A stretch of DNA of 24,236 nt from UBA7887 sp964408735 (GTDB lineage Bacteria; Pseudomonadota; Alphaproteobacteria; UBA7887). Each line of letters opens with the position of its first letter. The stretch's first letter is position 1. The notes beneath the pieces are model-generated. The model made no database searches. It saw only the letters and a list, made by a program, of their open reading frames with translations, and was not told where the DNA came from. The stretch lies in NCBI GenBank assembly GCA_964408735.1, contig CAYPAX010000076.1, forward strand, positions 1 through 24,236. Reading direction: 5' to 3'. Below, one piece after another: positions 1 through 7,358 of this stretch. The translations under genes and the position numbers were made by a program.

Positions 1-141
1 CCACCGCAGGCCGGCCTCAGCGACGCCCTGGCGTCGTTGCGCGTCTTGCCCGATGTCCCCGCATCGCGCGGCGACGCGCGCCTAGCCAGGACGGCGCTGA
101 GACCGGTCAAACCGGTTCCCCCTAACCATGAAACGCTTTAG
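1..141 (+). CDS. C-terminal end of an upstream gene (partial)
   Basis: Frame 1 is open from the window edge to a TAG at 139-141. Its third codon positions are strongly G/C, as in the surrounding real genes, whereas the other two frames lack that pattern. The visible 46 residues begin PPQAGLSDALAS and end PPNHETL, with no recognisable domain. It would overlap the start of the following ABC ATPase by 14 bases, as is common between subunits of one transporter operon. By context it could be the tail of a branched-chain amino acid transporter subunit (LivG ATPase or a permease), but nothing in the residues proves this. The 5' part lies outside the window. Confidence 0.5.
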   Translation, partial: PPQAGLSDALASLRVLPDVPASRGDARLARTALRPVKPVPPNHETL

Positions 142-862
142 CCTCAGCATCGCGAATGTCGAGGCCGGCTACGGCCGCGTCGGCGTGCTGCACGGTGTCA
201 GCCTGAGCGTCGGCGCCGGCGAGACGGTGGCGCTGCTCGGCGCCAACGGCAACGGCAAGAGCACCCTGCTCAAATGCGTCGCCGGTCTGCTGCGCCCGAG
301 CGCCGGCGAGATCCGGCTCGAGCTGGACGGCCAGCGCATAGACCTCGTCGGGCGCCGGGCCGAGGCGATCGTGGAGCTCGGCGTCGCCATGGTGCCCGAG
401 GGCCGTCGCCTGTTCCCCGACCTCAGCGTCGAGGAGAACCTGCTGCTCGGCGCCTTCCGCAGAGAGGCCCGCAAGCGCATCAAAGAGTCGCTGGCACTCT
501 GCTTCGACACCTTCCCGGCGCTCGCGGCGCGGCGGCGCCAGCTCGCCGGCAGGATGAGCGGCGGCGAGCAGCAGATGCTGGCGCTCGCCCGGGCGCTGAT
601 GTCGTGCCCACGCCTGCTGATCGTCGACGAGCCCTCTGTCGGGCTGTCGCCGCAGATGGTCAGCCGCACCATCACCAAGATCAAGGAGCTGAAGGAGAGC
701 CAGGGCCTGACCGTTCTGATGGCCGAGCAGAACTTCAACCAAGCGGTCAAGATCGCCGACCGCGGCTATGTCATCGTGCACGGCCGCATCGAGCACGAGG
801 CCGCAAGCGCCGAGGCGCTGAGGGAGAGCGAGCTGATCAAGCGCTTCTATCTGGGCGCCTGA
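128..862 (+). CDS. livF: ABC transporter ATP-binding protein, LivF type
   Basis: A 244-residue cytoplasmic ATPase that would drive uptake of branched-chain amino acids or related amides through a LivHM-type permease. Walker A is GANGNGKST (residues 38-46), the ABC signature is MSGGEQQM (143-150), and Walker B is LLIVDEPS (163-170). The EQN sequence (200-202) takes the switch position, as is usual in LivF proteins, and the length matches LivF. The ATG at 128 has no clear Shine-Dalgarno sequence and lies inside the end of the preceding frame, which suggests translational coupling. Binding protein, permeases and LivG are not visible, so the rest of the operon must lie to the left if it exists. 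Its stop overlaps the convergent NosR-like gene by 16 bases. The LivF subgroup call is by overall resemblance; the substrate is unknown. Confidence 0.85.
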   Translation: MKRFSLSIANVEAGYGRVGVLHGVSLSVGAGETVALLGANGNGKSTLLKCVAGLLRPSAGEIRLELDGQRIDLVGRRAEAIVELGVAMVPEGRRLFPDLSVEENLLLGAFRREARKRIKESLALCFDTFPALAARRRQLAGRMSGGEQQMLALARALMSCPRLLIVDEPSVGLSPQMVSRTITKIKELKESQGLTVLMAEQNFNQAVKIADRGYVIVHGRIEHEAASAEALRESELIKRFYLGA

Positions 863-2937
863 GCTGCCAGGAACACTTCCTGTCGCTTGCGTTCCGCCGC
901 CAGGGGCGGGCAGCGGCGATCATCGTAATATTCTACCTGGCAGTCGAGATATTGCAGGCATTCGCTCATGTTGATCCTGCCGCTCTCGGGGATGGCGCCA
1001 ACGGGACAGGAGGTGTTGCAGATCTGGCAGGGCGAGCCGCATTCGGGCCGGCGCTTGAGCCAGGTGAAGAGGTGCCAGCGCCCGGCGAGCGCCAGCAGCG
1101 CGCCGAGCGGGCAGAGAAAGCGGCAGAACGCGCGCTCGTAGACCAGGCCCACCGCGAGCAGGGCTGAGGCATAGGCGACATAGGGCCAGGCGCGCTGGAA
1201 CTGCAGGCTGATGGCGGTCTTGAAGGGCTCCACCTCGGCCACCGCATTGGCGGCTTCGCGCGAGACCACTGCGGTTCCCAGCACCACCGCCAGCACGCCG
1301 TATTTGACCAGCCAGAGCCGCGTGTGCGAGCGCTCGGACATGTCGAACTGGGGCAGGCGCACGAGCCGCGCGAGGCGGTTCGAGAGCTCCTGCAGGGCGC
1401 CGAAGGGACACAACCAGCCGCAGAACACGCCGCGCCCCCAGAGCACCAGGGTGAGCACCACATAGGCGCTCAGCAGCACCAGGGGCGCGTCCATCAGCAG
1501 GGGCCGCCAGTCGAGTCCGCCGAAGACAACCTGTAACCAGCTCAGCACTGTCAAAATGGTGAGCTGGGCCCCGGCCAGCCAGCCCAGCCCCACCAAGGTC
1601 ACGCCGAGAACGCCGAGCCGCAGCAGCTGGTGGCCACGGCGCGAGCGCGTCAGGCGGTGCTGGAACAGCATCACGGCTGTCACCACCAGCAACAGCGCCG
1701 CGACGCCGGCCAGAACCGGACCCTTGCCGAGCCAGGCGCGCTGCCAGGGCGCCAGGGTGCTTTCGCGCCAGAGCCCGAAGGCGACATAGCTGGGGGTCTT
1801 GAAGCCGGCATCCTCCAGGGCCGCGTCGTCGCCGAGCACGTGCCGCGCCGGAATGCGGTAGGGCAGCGACACAGTCTCGCCGGGCATGCTCAACTCCAGG
1901 CGCCACGGCGCCAGCGGATCGAAGCCGGTGTCGGCGGCGATGCGAAAGCGGCCGGCCTCGTCGAAAGCCGGGTGTTCGGTCATGGCCAGGTGCCAGGCGC
2001 GATAGAAGCTCTCCGGGCGCAGCGCCAGCACGTTGTCCCCCTGAACCAGGCGCAGACGCTCGAAGACCGGCACCAGCCAGGGGTTCTCGGGTATCCAGCC
2101 GATATCGCCGAGCGACGCGACGAGAATCTGGTTGTCGTCGGGACCGGCGGCCTCGCGCATGCTGCGAAAGGCGCGTTCGCCAAACAGGTTGCGGCCCACC
2201 GCGGGCTGTGTCGCCAGCGCCGCATAGAGCGTGCCGGTGCCGACGCGCAGCTCGCGAACCGAGCCGTCGTCGACCAGATCCTGCCAGGTCGCCGGCGCGA
2301 AATCGTAGCGGTTGAGCGACAGCCCGTTGCCGCTGGCTTCGCGCAGGCCCACGATCAAGCCGACGCGGAGCGCTGAATCGAGCATGGCATTGGCCATGGC
2401 GATGCCGCTGACCGTGGCGCCGGAGACGCCGTCGAGCGAGGCCGGCACGAAGCGGCGCGTGGTGCGCACATCGCTGCCGTGCAGCTGGCTCAGGAAGGCG
2501 CGAAAGCCGGGCGGCTCGATGACGCCGCGTTGCAGCAACGGCTCCTTCTGGGCCAGCACATGATGGCTGCGGATGATGCCGTCGGCGCCGAGTGCGACGA
2601 CGATGTCGAAGGGATTGCCGGCATAGCCCGCCGGCCGCACGGTCTCCAGGGTCGAGAACAGATAGCCGGCTATCTCGCCATCCGCCAGCACGGTCGCCAC
2701 GGGCGGCTCGCCCGCCACCGTGGCGATGCCGTCGCTGCCCGGGAACAGGTCAGCGACCAGCCCAGGGGTCAGCCGCTCATGCAACGGCGCTTCGGCGGTC
2801 GCTGGGGCAGCGACCAGAGCAAGGCCGAGCGCCAGGGCTATTCGGCGGCAATGGCCAGGTCCTCGCGCTGCTTGCGCTGGGCGGCCAGCGGCGGACAGCG
2901 TCGATCGTCGTGATACTCCGCCTGGCAGTCGAGACAT
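847..2937 (-). CDS. NosR/NirI-type FMN-binding, polyferredoxin membrane protein (paralogue 1)
   Basis: NosR/NirI proteins are membrane flavo-iron-sulfur proteins that, in denitrifiers, pass electrons from the quinol pool towards periplasmic copper enzymes. In order it has a signal-like segment ending VAAPATAEA, a periplasmic FMN-binding domain with the flavinylation motif DGVSGAT (Thr175 would carry FMN), about five membrane spans, and two CP motifs facing the membrane (CGWLCP, CRFLCP). A C-terminal ferredoxin-like domain begins CGSPCQICNTSCP. The next motif reads CLQYLDC where its paralogue has CLQCLDC, so one expected cluster ligand is tyrosine (codon at 949-951). The only canonical in-frame start is the ATG at 2937, inside the end of the upstream paralogue. 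It gives 696 aa, about 30 residues longer at the N-terminus than the paralogue. A non-standard start nearer 2840 is possible, so the start is uncertain. Confidence 0.85.
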   Translation of the reverse strand: MSRLPGGVSRRSTLSAAGRPAQAARGPGHCRRIALALGLALVAAPATAEAPLHERLTPGLVADLFPGSDGIATVAGEPPVATVLADGEIAGYLFSTLETVRPAGYAGNPFDIVVALGADGIIRSHHVLAQKEPLLQRGVIEPPGFRAFLSQLHGSDVRTTRRFVPASLDGVSGATVSGIAMANAMLDSALRVGLIVGLREASGNGLSLNRYDFAPATWQDLVDDGSVRELRVGTGTLYAALATQPAVGRNLFGERAFRSMREAAGPDDNQILVASLGDIGWIPENPWLVPVFERLRLVQGDNVLALRPESFYRAWHLAMTEHPAFDEAGRFRIAADTGFDPLAPWRLELSMPGETVSLPYRIPARHVLGDDAALEDAGFKTPSYVAFGLWRESTLAPWQRAWLGKGPVLAGVAALLLVVTAVMLFQHRLTRSRRGHQLLRLGVLGVTLVGLGWLAGAQLTILTVLSWLQVVFGGLDWRPLLMDAPLVLLSAYVVLTLVLWGRGVFCGWLCPFGALQELSNRLARLVRLPQFDMSERSHTRLWLVKYGVLAVVLGTAVVSREAANAVAEVEPFKTAISLQFQRAWPYVAYASALLAVGLVYERAFCRFLCPLGALLALAGRWHLFTWLKRRPECGSPCQICNTSCPVGAIPESGRINMSECLQYLDCQVEYYDDRRCPPLAAERKRQEVFLAAQAPR

Positions 2938-4931
2938 TGCAGGCACTCGCTCATGATGATGGTGCCGCTTTTTTCGATGGCACCGATGGAACAGCTGATC
3001 GCGCAGAGCTGGCACGGCGAGCCGCATTGCGGGCGGCGATCGAGCCAGTTGAGCAGTTGCACGCGTCCGGCCAGGGCCAGCAGCGCGCCGAGCGGGCAAA
3101 GATAGCGGCAAAAGGCGCGCTCGACGAACAGCCCGATTCCCAACAGCACCACGGCGTAGGCGACGAAGGGCCAGGCGCGCTGAAAATGGAGGCTGATGGC
3201 GGTCTTGAAGGGCTCGACCTCGGCGCCCGCGTCGGCCGCCTGCAAGAACACGGCGGCGGCGGCGAGCAGCCCGATCGCGAGCACGTATTTGATGCCCCAC
3301 AGGCGCTGCTGCAAACGTTCCGGAACCGTAAACTGCCGCAGGCCGAGGCCGCGTGCGGCCTTGTTGAGCAGCTCCTGCAAAGCACCGAACGGGCACAGCC
3401 AGCCGCAAAAGACGCCCCGCCCCCAGAGCACCATGGTGATCACCACGAAGCCGCTCAGCAGCACCATTGGCGGGTCGAGCAGGATGGGCGACAGGTCGAG
3501 GCCGGTAAACGCCATGCGCAGCCAGGTCAGCACGGTGATGATGGTGAGCTGGGTGCCGGTCATCCAACCCAACCAGACCAGGGTGACCCCAAGCACCGCC
3601 AGGCGCAGCCAGTAGAGCGTGCGCCGCGCCCGCGCCAAGCGGCGCTGGAACAGCATGATCGCGGTCACGCACAGCACAAGCGCCAGCATGCCGGCGAGAA
3701 CGCCGGCCTTGTCGAGCCAGGCGTGTTGCCAGGGCCGCATGGTGCTTTCCCGCCACAGGCCGAGGGCGACATAGGTTGGCGTCAGGAAGCCCGCATCTTC
3801 CAGCGCCGACTTTTCGCCAACCACGTGGCGGAGCGGAATGCGATAGGGCAGCTGGAAACTGGTGCTTGCCGGATCCTCGTCCTCGTCCCCCGCCCGCACG
3901 TCGAGTTCGAGCGACCAGGGCGCGATGGCGTCGAAGCCGAGATCCGAGGGCAGATGGAAGCGCGCCGCATAGGTGAAAGTGGGGTGCCCGTCGATCTTGA
4001 GAGCCCGGGTGCGGTAGTAGTTCTCCGGCAGCAACGGCACCACGTTGTCGCCCTGGCGCACGCGTATGCGGTCGAAGATGGCCACCAGATAGGGGCTGCG
4101 CGGAATCCATTTGTAGGGCCCGACCGTAGCCACGAGCAGTTGGTGGTCGCCGGCCTGGCTGGTCTTCACGATCGAGCGGAAGATGCGCGTGCCGAACAGG
4201 TTGCGGCCAATGCCGGGTGCCGTGGCCAGCGCCGTATAGAGGGTGAGGAAGGTCTCGTCGTCATCGCCGGGCGGCACCACGTCGCCGAGGATGGCGCGCA
4301 GCTCGCCGCGGCTCAAGCTTAGGCTTGTGATGGAGCCGTTTTCGAGCAGCATTGCCCAGTCGTTCGGCTCATAGGCGAAGCGGTCGAGGGAAAGCCCCGT
4401 GCCGCTGTCGTCGAGGATGGCGGTGCGGTAACCGGCAAGGATGGCGGAATCCATGATCGCGTTGGACATGGCGACGGTGCTGATGGTGGCGCCCGAGACG
4501 CCGTCCGCACGGGACGGCACTAGGCGATGGCGGGTGCGGATGTCGATACCGTGATTGCCGGCCAGGAAGCCATCGAGCTTGGCGATGCTGACCATGCCTT
4601 CATCGATCAGCGGCTCGTGCTCCTCCAGCACCAGATGGCCGCGGATGATGCCGTCGACATCGAGGGCGACAATGATATCGAAGGACAAGCCCGCATAGCC
4701 CGCCGGATTGACCATTTCGTGGGTCGAGAACAGATAACCCAGCGCCTCGCCGCCAGCGAAAACCGTCGCCATGGGGGGTGTGCCCTCGACCGGCCCGAGG
4801 CTGTCCGCCTCGGGGAAAAGCGCCGCCATGACGTCCGGCGTGAGCCGCGTCGCCAGGGGTTGGTTCATGTCGGCATGTGCCGTCGGCAGCCAAAGAAGAA
4901 CCAGCAGGGCAGTGAGAGAAGAAAGGCGCAT
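2838..4931 (-). CDS. NosR/NirI-type FMN-binding, polyferredoxin membrane protein (paralogue 2)
   Basis: A 697-residue homologue of the downstream gene with the same architecture and a complete set of motifs. It has a signal peptide (MRLSSLTALL to about residue 21), an FMN domain with DGVSGAT (Thr149 is the flavin site), membrane spans from about 408 to 605, and cysteine pairs at 509/513 and 608/612. Its ferredoxin-like cysteines are 636, 640, 643, 647, 663, 666, 669 and 679. I chose the ATG at 4931 because it starts a good signal peptide; an upstream ATG would add 24 unlikely residues. Length fits NosR. It is first in a two-gene operon, with its 3' end overlapping the next gene, and is divergent from the Sco and cupredoxin genes. 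Covalent flavin attachment would need an ApbE enzyme, which is not in the window. Electron transfer to a copper protein is inferred from family and neighbours. Confidence 0.9.
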   Translation of the reverse strand: MRLSSLTALLVLLWLPTAHADMNQPLATRLTPDVMAALFPEADSLGPVEGTPPMATVFAGGEALGYLFSTHEMVNPAGYAGLSFDIIVALDVDGIIRGHLVLEEHEPLIDEGMVSIAKLDGFLAGNHGIDIRTRHRLVPSRADGVSGATISTVAMSNAIMDSAILAGYRTAILDDSGTGLSLDRFAYEPNDWAMLLENGSITSLSLSRGELRAILGDVVPPGDDDETFLTLYTALATAPGIGRNLFGTRIFRSIVKTSQAGDHQLLVATVGPYKWIPRSPYLVAIFDRIRVRQGDNVVPLLPENYYRTRALKIDGHPTFTYAARFHLPSDLGFDAIAPWSLELDVRAGDEDEDPASTSFQLPYRIPLRHVVGEKSALEDAGFLTPTYVALGLWRESTMRPWQHAWLDKAGVLAGMLALVLCVTAIMLFQRRLARARRTLYWLRLAVLGVTLVWLGWMTGTQLTIITVLTWLRMAFTGLDLSPILLDPPMVLLSGFVVITMVLWGRGVFCGWLCPFGALQELLNKAARGLGLRQFTVPERLQQRLWGIKYVLAIGLLAAAAVFLQAADAGAEVEPFKTAISLHFQRAWPFVAYAVVLLGIGLFVERAFCRYLCPLGALLALAGRVQLLNWLDRRPQCGSPCQLCAISCSIGAIEKSGTIIMSECLQCLDCQAEYHDDRRCPPLAAQRKQREDLAIAAE

Positions 4932-5086
4932 GGGTGCGATGGCAGCGTCCGGCCAGGAAAAAAGGCACCCTACTTCAGCCACGACGTGCCGCGAAAGCCC
5001 CAAAAGCCCGCGCCGGGGCTTGACTCCGCTGGGACGGGCAACGAGGTTCGAAAGCTCCCGTGCCGTCTATCGTTCGGAACCTGCCA

Positions 5087-5662
5087 ATGCGCCTGATCTC
5101 ACTCTGTCTTGTCCTGGTGCTCTTCGTGCTGCCCGCCGAGGCGGTCGAGAGGGCGCCATTCGCTTTGACCGACCACACCGGCAAGGCGGTGACGGACGAG
5201 GATTTTCTGGGCTCCTTCCTGCTGGTCTTCTTCGGCTACAGCCATTGTCCGGATATCTGCCCTACCGATCTCGCCATCATGGCGGGCGCGCTGGATGCGC
5301 TGGGCGAACGCGGCGCGGTGATACAGCCGATTTTCGTCACCCTCGATCCCGAGCGCGACACGCCCGAAGTGCTGGCGGCCTATCTGCCGGCCTTCCATCC
5401 GCGCTTTGTCGGCCTGACCGGCACGCCGGAACAAATCGCCGAGATGTCGGAGCGTTACAGCGTGCGGCACAGGCGCTATTATCCGCCGCCGTTCGACGAG
5501 ACCGGCGAGCTGCGCGAAGACGATGATGCCTATTTTGTCGACCATACCGCCGCCACCTACCTGATCGGGCCGGACGGCGGCGCCTTGCAATTGTTCCACC
5601 ACGGCATCGATATTGCCGAGTTGACCGCGGTGATTGCCGAGGTATTGCCGGCGGCACCTTGA
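5087..5662 (+). CDS. SCO1/SenC family copper chaperone
   Basis: Sco proteins are periplasmic, membrane-tethered or secreted thioredoxin-fold proteins that deliver copper to, or reduce, the CuA site of cytochrome oxidase; some serve nitrous oxide reductase. The copper-binding motif is CPDIC (Cys54, Cys58) followed by PTDLA, and the distal ligand His153 lies in VDHTAATYLIGPDG. The N-terminus MRLISLCLVLVLFVLPAEA is a signal peptide or anchor. I prefer the ATG at 5087 (191 aa). An in-frame GTG at 5060 would add nine residues before the signal. It is divergent from the NosR-like pair and lies 81 bases before a cupredoxin gene, probably in the same transcript. The client enzyme is unknown because no CuA oxidase or NosZ gene is in the window. 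Confidence 0.9.
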   Translation: MRLISLCLVLVLFVLPAEAVERAPFALTDHTGKAVTDEDFLGSFLLVFFGYSHCPDICPTDLAIMAGALDALGERGAVIQPIFVTLDPERDTPEVLAAYLPAFHPRFVGLTGTPEQIAEMSERYSVRHRRYYPPPFDETGELREDDDAYFVDHTAATYLIGPDGGALQLFHHGIDIAELTAVIAEVLPAAP

Positions 5663-5743
5663 TCAGGATTAAGGAAGGTTGTCGCGGAGTATGGCTCAAC
5701 CAATAAGAATTCGCGTCTCTATCCCAGGAAAGGCAAGAATGCG

Positions 5744-6109
5744 ATGAGTTTCAAATTTGCTGCCGCTTGTTTGTCCCTGGCGGCCTTGTTGGCCGCCTTT
5801 GGCGCGGCGCCGGAGGCCCGGGCCGTAGACTGCAACGCCACGCACCAGGTCGATATCACCTTCGAGTTCGTGCCCGGCGATATCTATCTCGCCCCCGGCG
5901 ATTGCGTGCGTTTCACCAATATTCACCATATCGAGCATTCGGCGATAGGCATGGAGCGCGAGTTCAACACCGGCGTGCTGATGCCCAACAACAGCGCCGT
6001 CCATCGCTTCGACGAGGAGATAGCGATTCCTTACGTCTGCGGCGTGCACCCGCTGATGGTCGGCGTCATCGTCGTCGAGGTGCCGGAAGACGACTCCTCC
6101 GTTCAGTAG
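5744..6109 (+). CDS. Exported cupredoxin (plastocyanin/pseudoazurin-like)
   Basis: A 121-residue protein with a signal peptide ending near EARA (residue 27) and one small blue-copper-type domain. Expected type 1 copper ligands are visible: His65 in HHIEHSA, then Cys99, His102 and Met105 in YVCGVHPLMVG. The C-x2-H-P-x-M-x-G spacing is typical of bacterial plastocyanin-like domains. Two more cysteines (30 and 54) could form a disulfide. The start has a good Shine-Dalgarno sequence, AGGAAAGG at 5726-5733. It follows the Sco gene by 81 bases, and its stop overlaps the convergent amidohydrolase by 7 bases. Its likely role is a mobile periplasmic electron carrier. The neighbouring NosR-like proteins are attractive donors, but this is inference. 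Confidence 0.88.
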   Translation: MSFKFAAACLSLAALLAAFGAAPEARAVDCNATHQVDITFEFVPGDIYLAPGDCVRFTNIHHIEHSAIGMEREFNTGVLMPNNSAVHRFDEEIAIPYVCGVHPLMVGVIVVEVPEDDSSVQ

Positions 6110-7245
6110 CCGAATCCGTATAGCCTGGCGGCATTGTCGCAGATCACCTTGTGGCGGGTGGCCTGCGGCAGCCGGCCGAGTTCGCGCTGAATGAAGTCCT
6201 GGGAATCGGGCCAGACCCCGTCCGGGTGGGGGAAGTCGGAGCCCCACATGATATTGTCCTCGCCGAGTTCGTCCAGCAGCAGCACGCCGACCCGATCGGT
6301 CTGATAGGTGGCGAAGCATTGCCGCCGCCAGTAGTCCGACGGCTTCATGGTCAGGGTGAGATCCTTGAACTGATCCTGCCACTCGAGATCCATGTGGTCG
6401 AGGACATAGGGTATCCAGCCGATGCCGCTTTCGGCGATCACCACCTTGAGACTGGGATTGTCTTCCAGCACGCCGCCGAAGACAATCTCCATGAGCACCC
6501 GCGACATGCCCATCTGAAAGCCGGTGATGAAGACCGCAAAGGCCTGGCGCGCCTGTAGCGCCGGCATGGCGGCGAAATCCGGCGGCCGGCTGCCGATGGT
6601 GTGGAAGTGCATGGGCAGGCCCGCTGCCGCCGCGGCTTTCCACAACGGCGCCCAGTGGGGATCGAACAGCGGGATCATGTCGAAAGTCAGCGCCACCTCC
6701 AGCCCGCGCACGCCGCCGCGCTCGACCACCCGCGCGATCTCGGCCAGGGCCGCGTCCATGTCGTCGCCGGGAATGGCGGCGATGCCGGCATAGCGGTCCG
6801 GGTGGCTGCGGCAGAAATCGGCCAGCCATTCGTTGTAGATGCGCATCATCTCGCGTGCGGCCTCGGCATCGCCAAGACGCTGGGTGGCGCCGAGAATGCC
6901 GTAGAGCACCTCGCCCTGCACGCCGTCGCGATCCTGGTCGCCGAGGCGCAGCTCGGGATCGGTCAGCCGCCGGATGCCTTTGGCGCCATCGTCGTAAAGG
7001 CCTGTCTCCGCCATGCGGTCGGAGCGGTGGATCTGGCCCGGCACGTATTTGCGCCCGGCCGAGCCCATGCCGTTCTGCAGCCCGAACGCGGCGCCACCGC
7101 GGCTCACCCAATGAGGGCCGTCGGGCCCGTCCGTGACGTAAGGCATGCGCTCGCGCAAGCCTGCACTGGCATTGGCCGTAAACAGGTCCGGCGGCAACCA
7201 GATCAGGTCGATATGGCAGTCTGCCGAGATCACGTCATAGCGCAT
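6103..7245 (-). CDS. Amidohydrolase family (amidohydrolase 2) metal-dependent hydrolase or decarboxylase
   Basis: A 380-residue TIM-barrel protein of the amidohydrolase-2 group, which contains aminocarboxymuconate-semialdehyde decarboxylase-like and LigW-like enzymes. Visible motifs are SADCHID near the N-terminus (His11), MHFHTIG (His213, His215), AESGIGWIPYVLDHMD and WGSDFPHPDG (Asp337, the usual catalytic metal ligand). I chose the ATG at 7245 because GGGAGGAGGG lies six bases upstream; longer frames lack this. No signal peptide, so cytoplasmic. It is transcribed away from the amidase gene. A possible promoter reads TTGCAG (7302-7307) and TATGAC (7279-7284) on the minus strand. The substrate cannot be read from sequence; aromatic acid decarboxylation or lactone hydrolysis are both possible. 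Confidence 0.85.
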   Translation of the reverse strand: MRYDVISADCHIDLIWLPPDLFTANASAGLRERMPYVTDGPDGPHWVSRGGAAFGLQNGMGSAGRKYVPGQIHRSDRMAETGLYDDGAKGIRRLTDPELRLGDQDRDGVQGEVLYGILGATQRLGDAEAAREMMRIYNEWLADFCRSHPDRYAGIAAIPGDDMDAALAEIARVVERGGVRGLEVALTFDMIPLFDPHWAPLWKAAAAAGLPMHFHTIGSRPPDFAAMPALQARQAFAVFITGFQMGMSRVLMEIVFGGVLEDNPSLKVVIAESGIGWIPYVLDHMDLEWQDQFKDLTLTMKPSDYWRRQCFATYQTDRVGVLLLDELGEDNIMWGSDFPHPDGVWPDSQDFIQRELGRLPQATRHKVICDNAARLYGFGY

Positions 7246-7268
7246 CGTTGCCCTCCTCCCGTCGCCAG

Positions 7269-7278
7269 ATTGGCCAAT
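7269..7278. promoter_or_regulatory. 10-bp palindrome between divergent amidohydrolase and amidase genes
   Basis: ATTGGCCAAT is a perfect palindrome. It lies just downstream of the possible minus-strand -10 box (7279-7284) and upstream of the amidohydrolase ribosome-binding site, a position where a repressor could act. This is a suggestion from position and symmetry only. Confidence 0.25.
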
Positions 7279-7294
7279 GTCATAAAGCTCGGTC

Positions 7295-7323
7295 TTGACA
7301 CCTGCAAGCGGGTCGGTGACATG
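7295..7323 (+). promoter_or_regulatory. Candidate sigma70 promoter of the amidase gene
   Basis: A consensus -35 box, TTGACA, occupies 7295-7300. About 16-17 bases later is a weak -10 candidate (TGACAT, 7317-7322). Transcription would begin some 30 bases before the amidase start at 7359. The -35 match is exact; the -10 match is poor, as is frequent in alphaproteobacteria. Confidence 0.35.
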
Positions 7324-7358
7324 TGGGGCCGATTTCGACCGATCACTTGAGGTGTGGC

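Noticed and set aside
847..4110. A 1087-residue minus-strand open frame spanning both NosR-like genes.
   Set aside because: Its first 390 residues are an out-of-frame reading of the upstream NosR-like gene, rich in Arg/Pro/Ala without motifs. Only the part after about 2937 is a real protein.
2592..4322. A long plus-strand open frame (576 residues) opposite the NosR-like genes.
   Set aside because: It is antisense to a gene with clear motifs and has the Arg/Gln/His-rich composition typical of GC-rich shadow frames.
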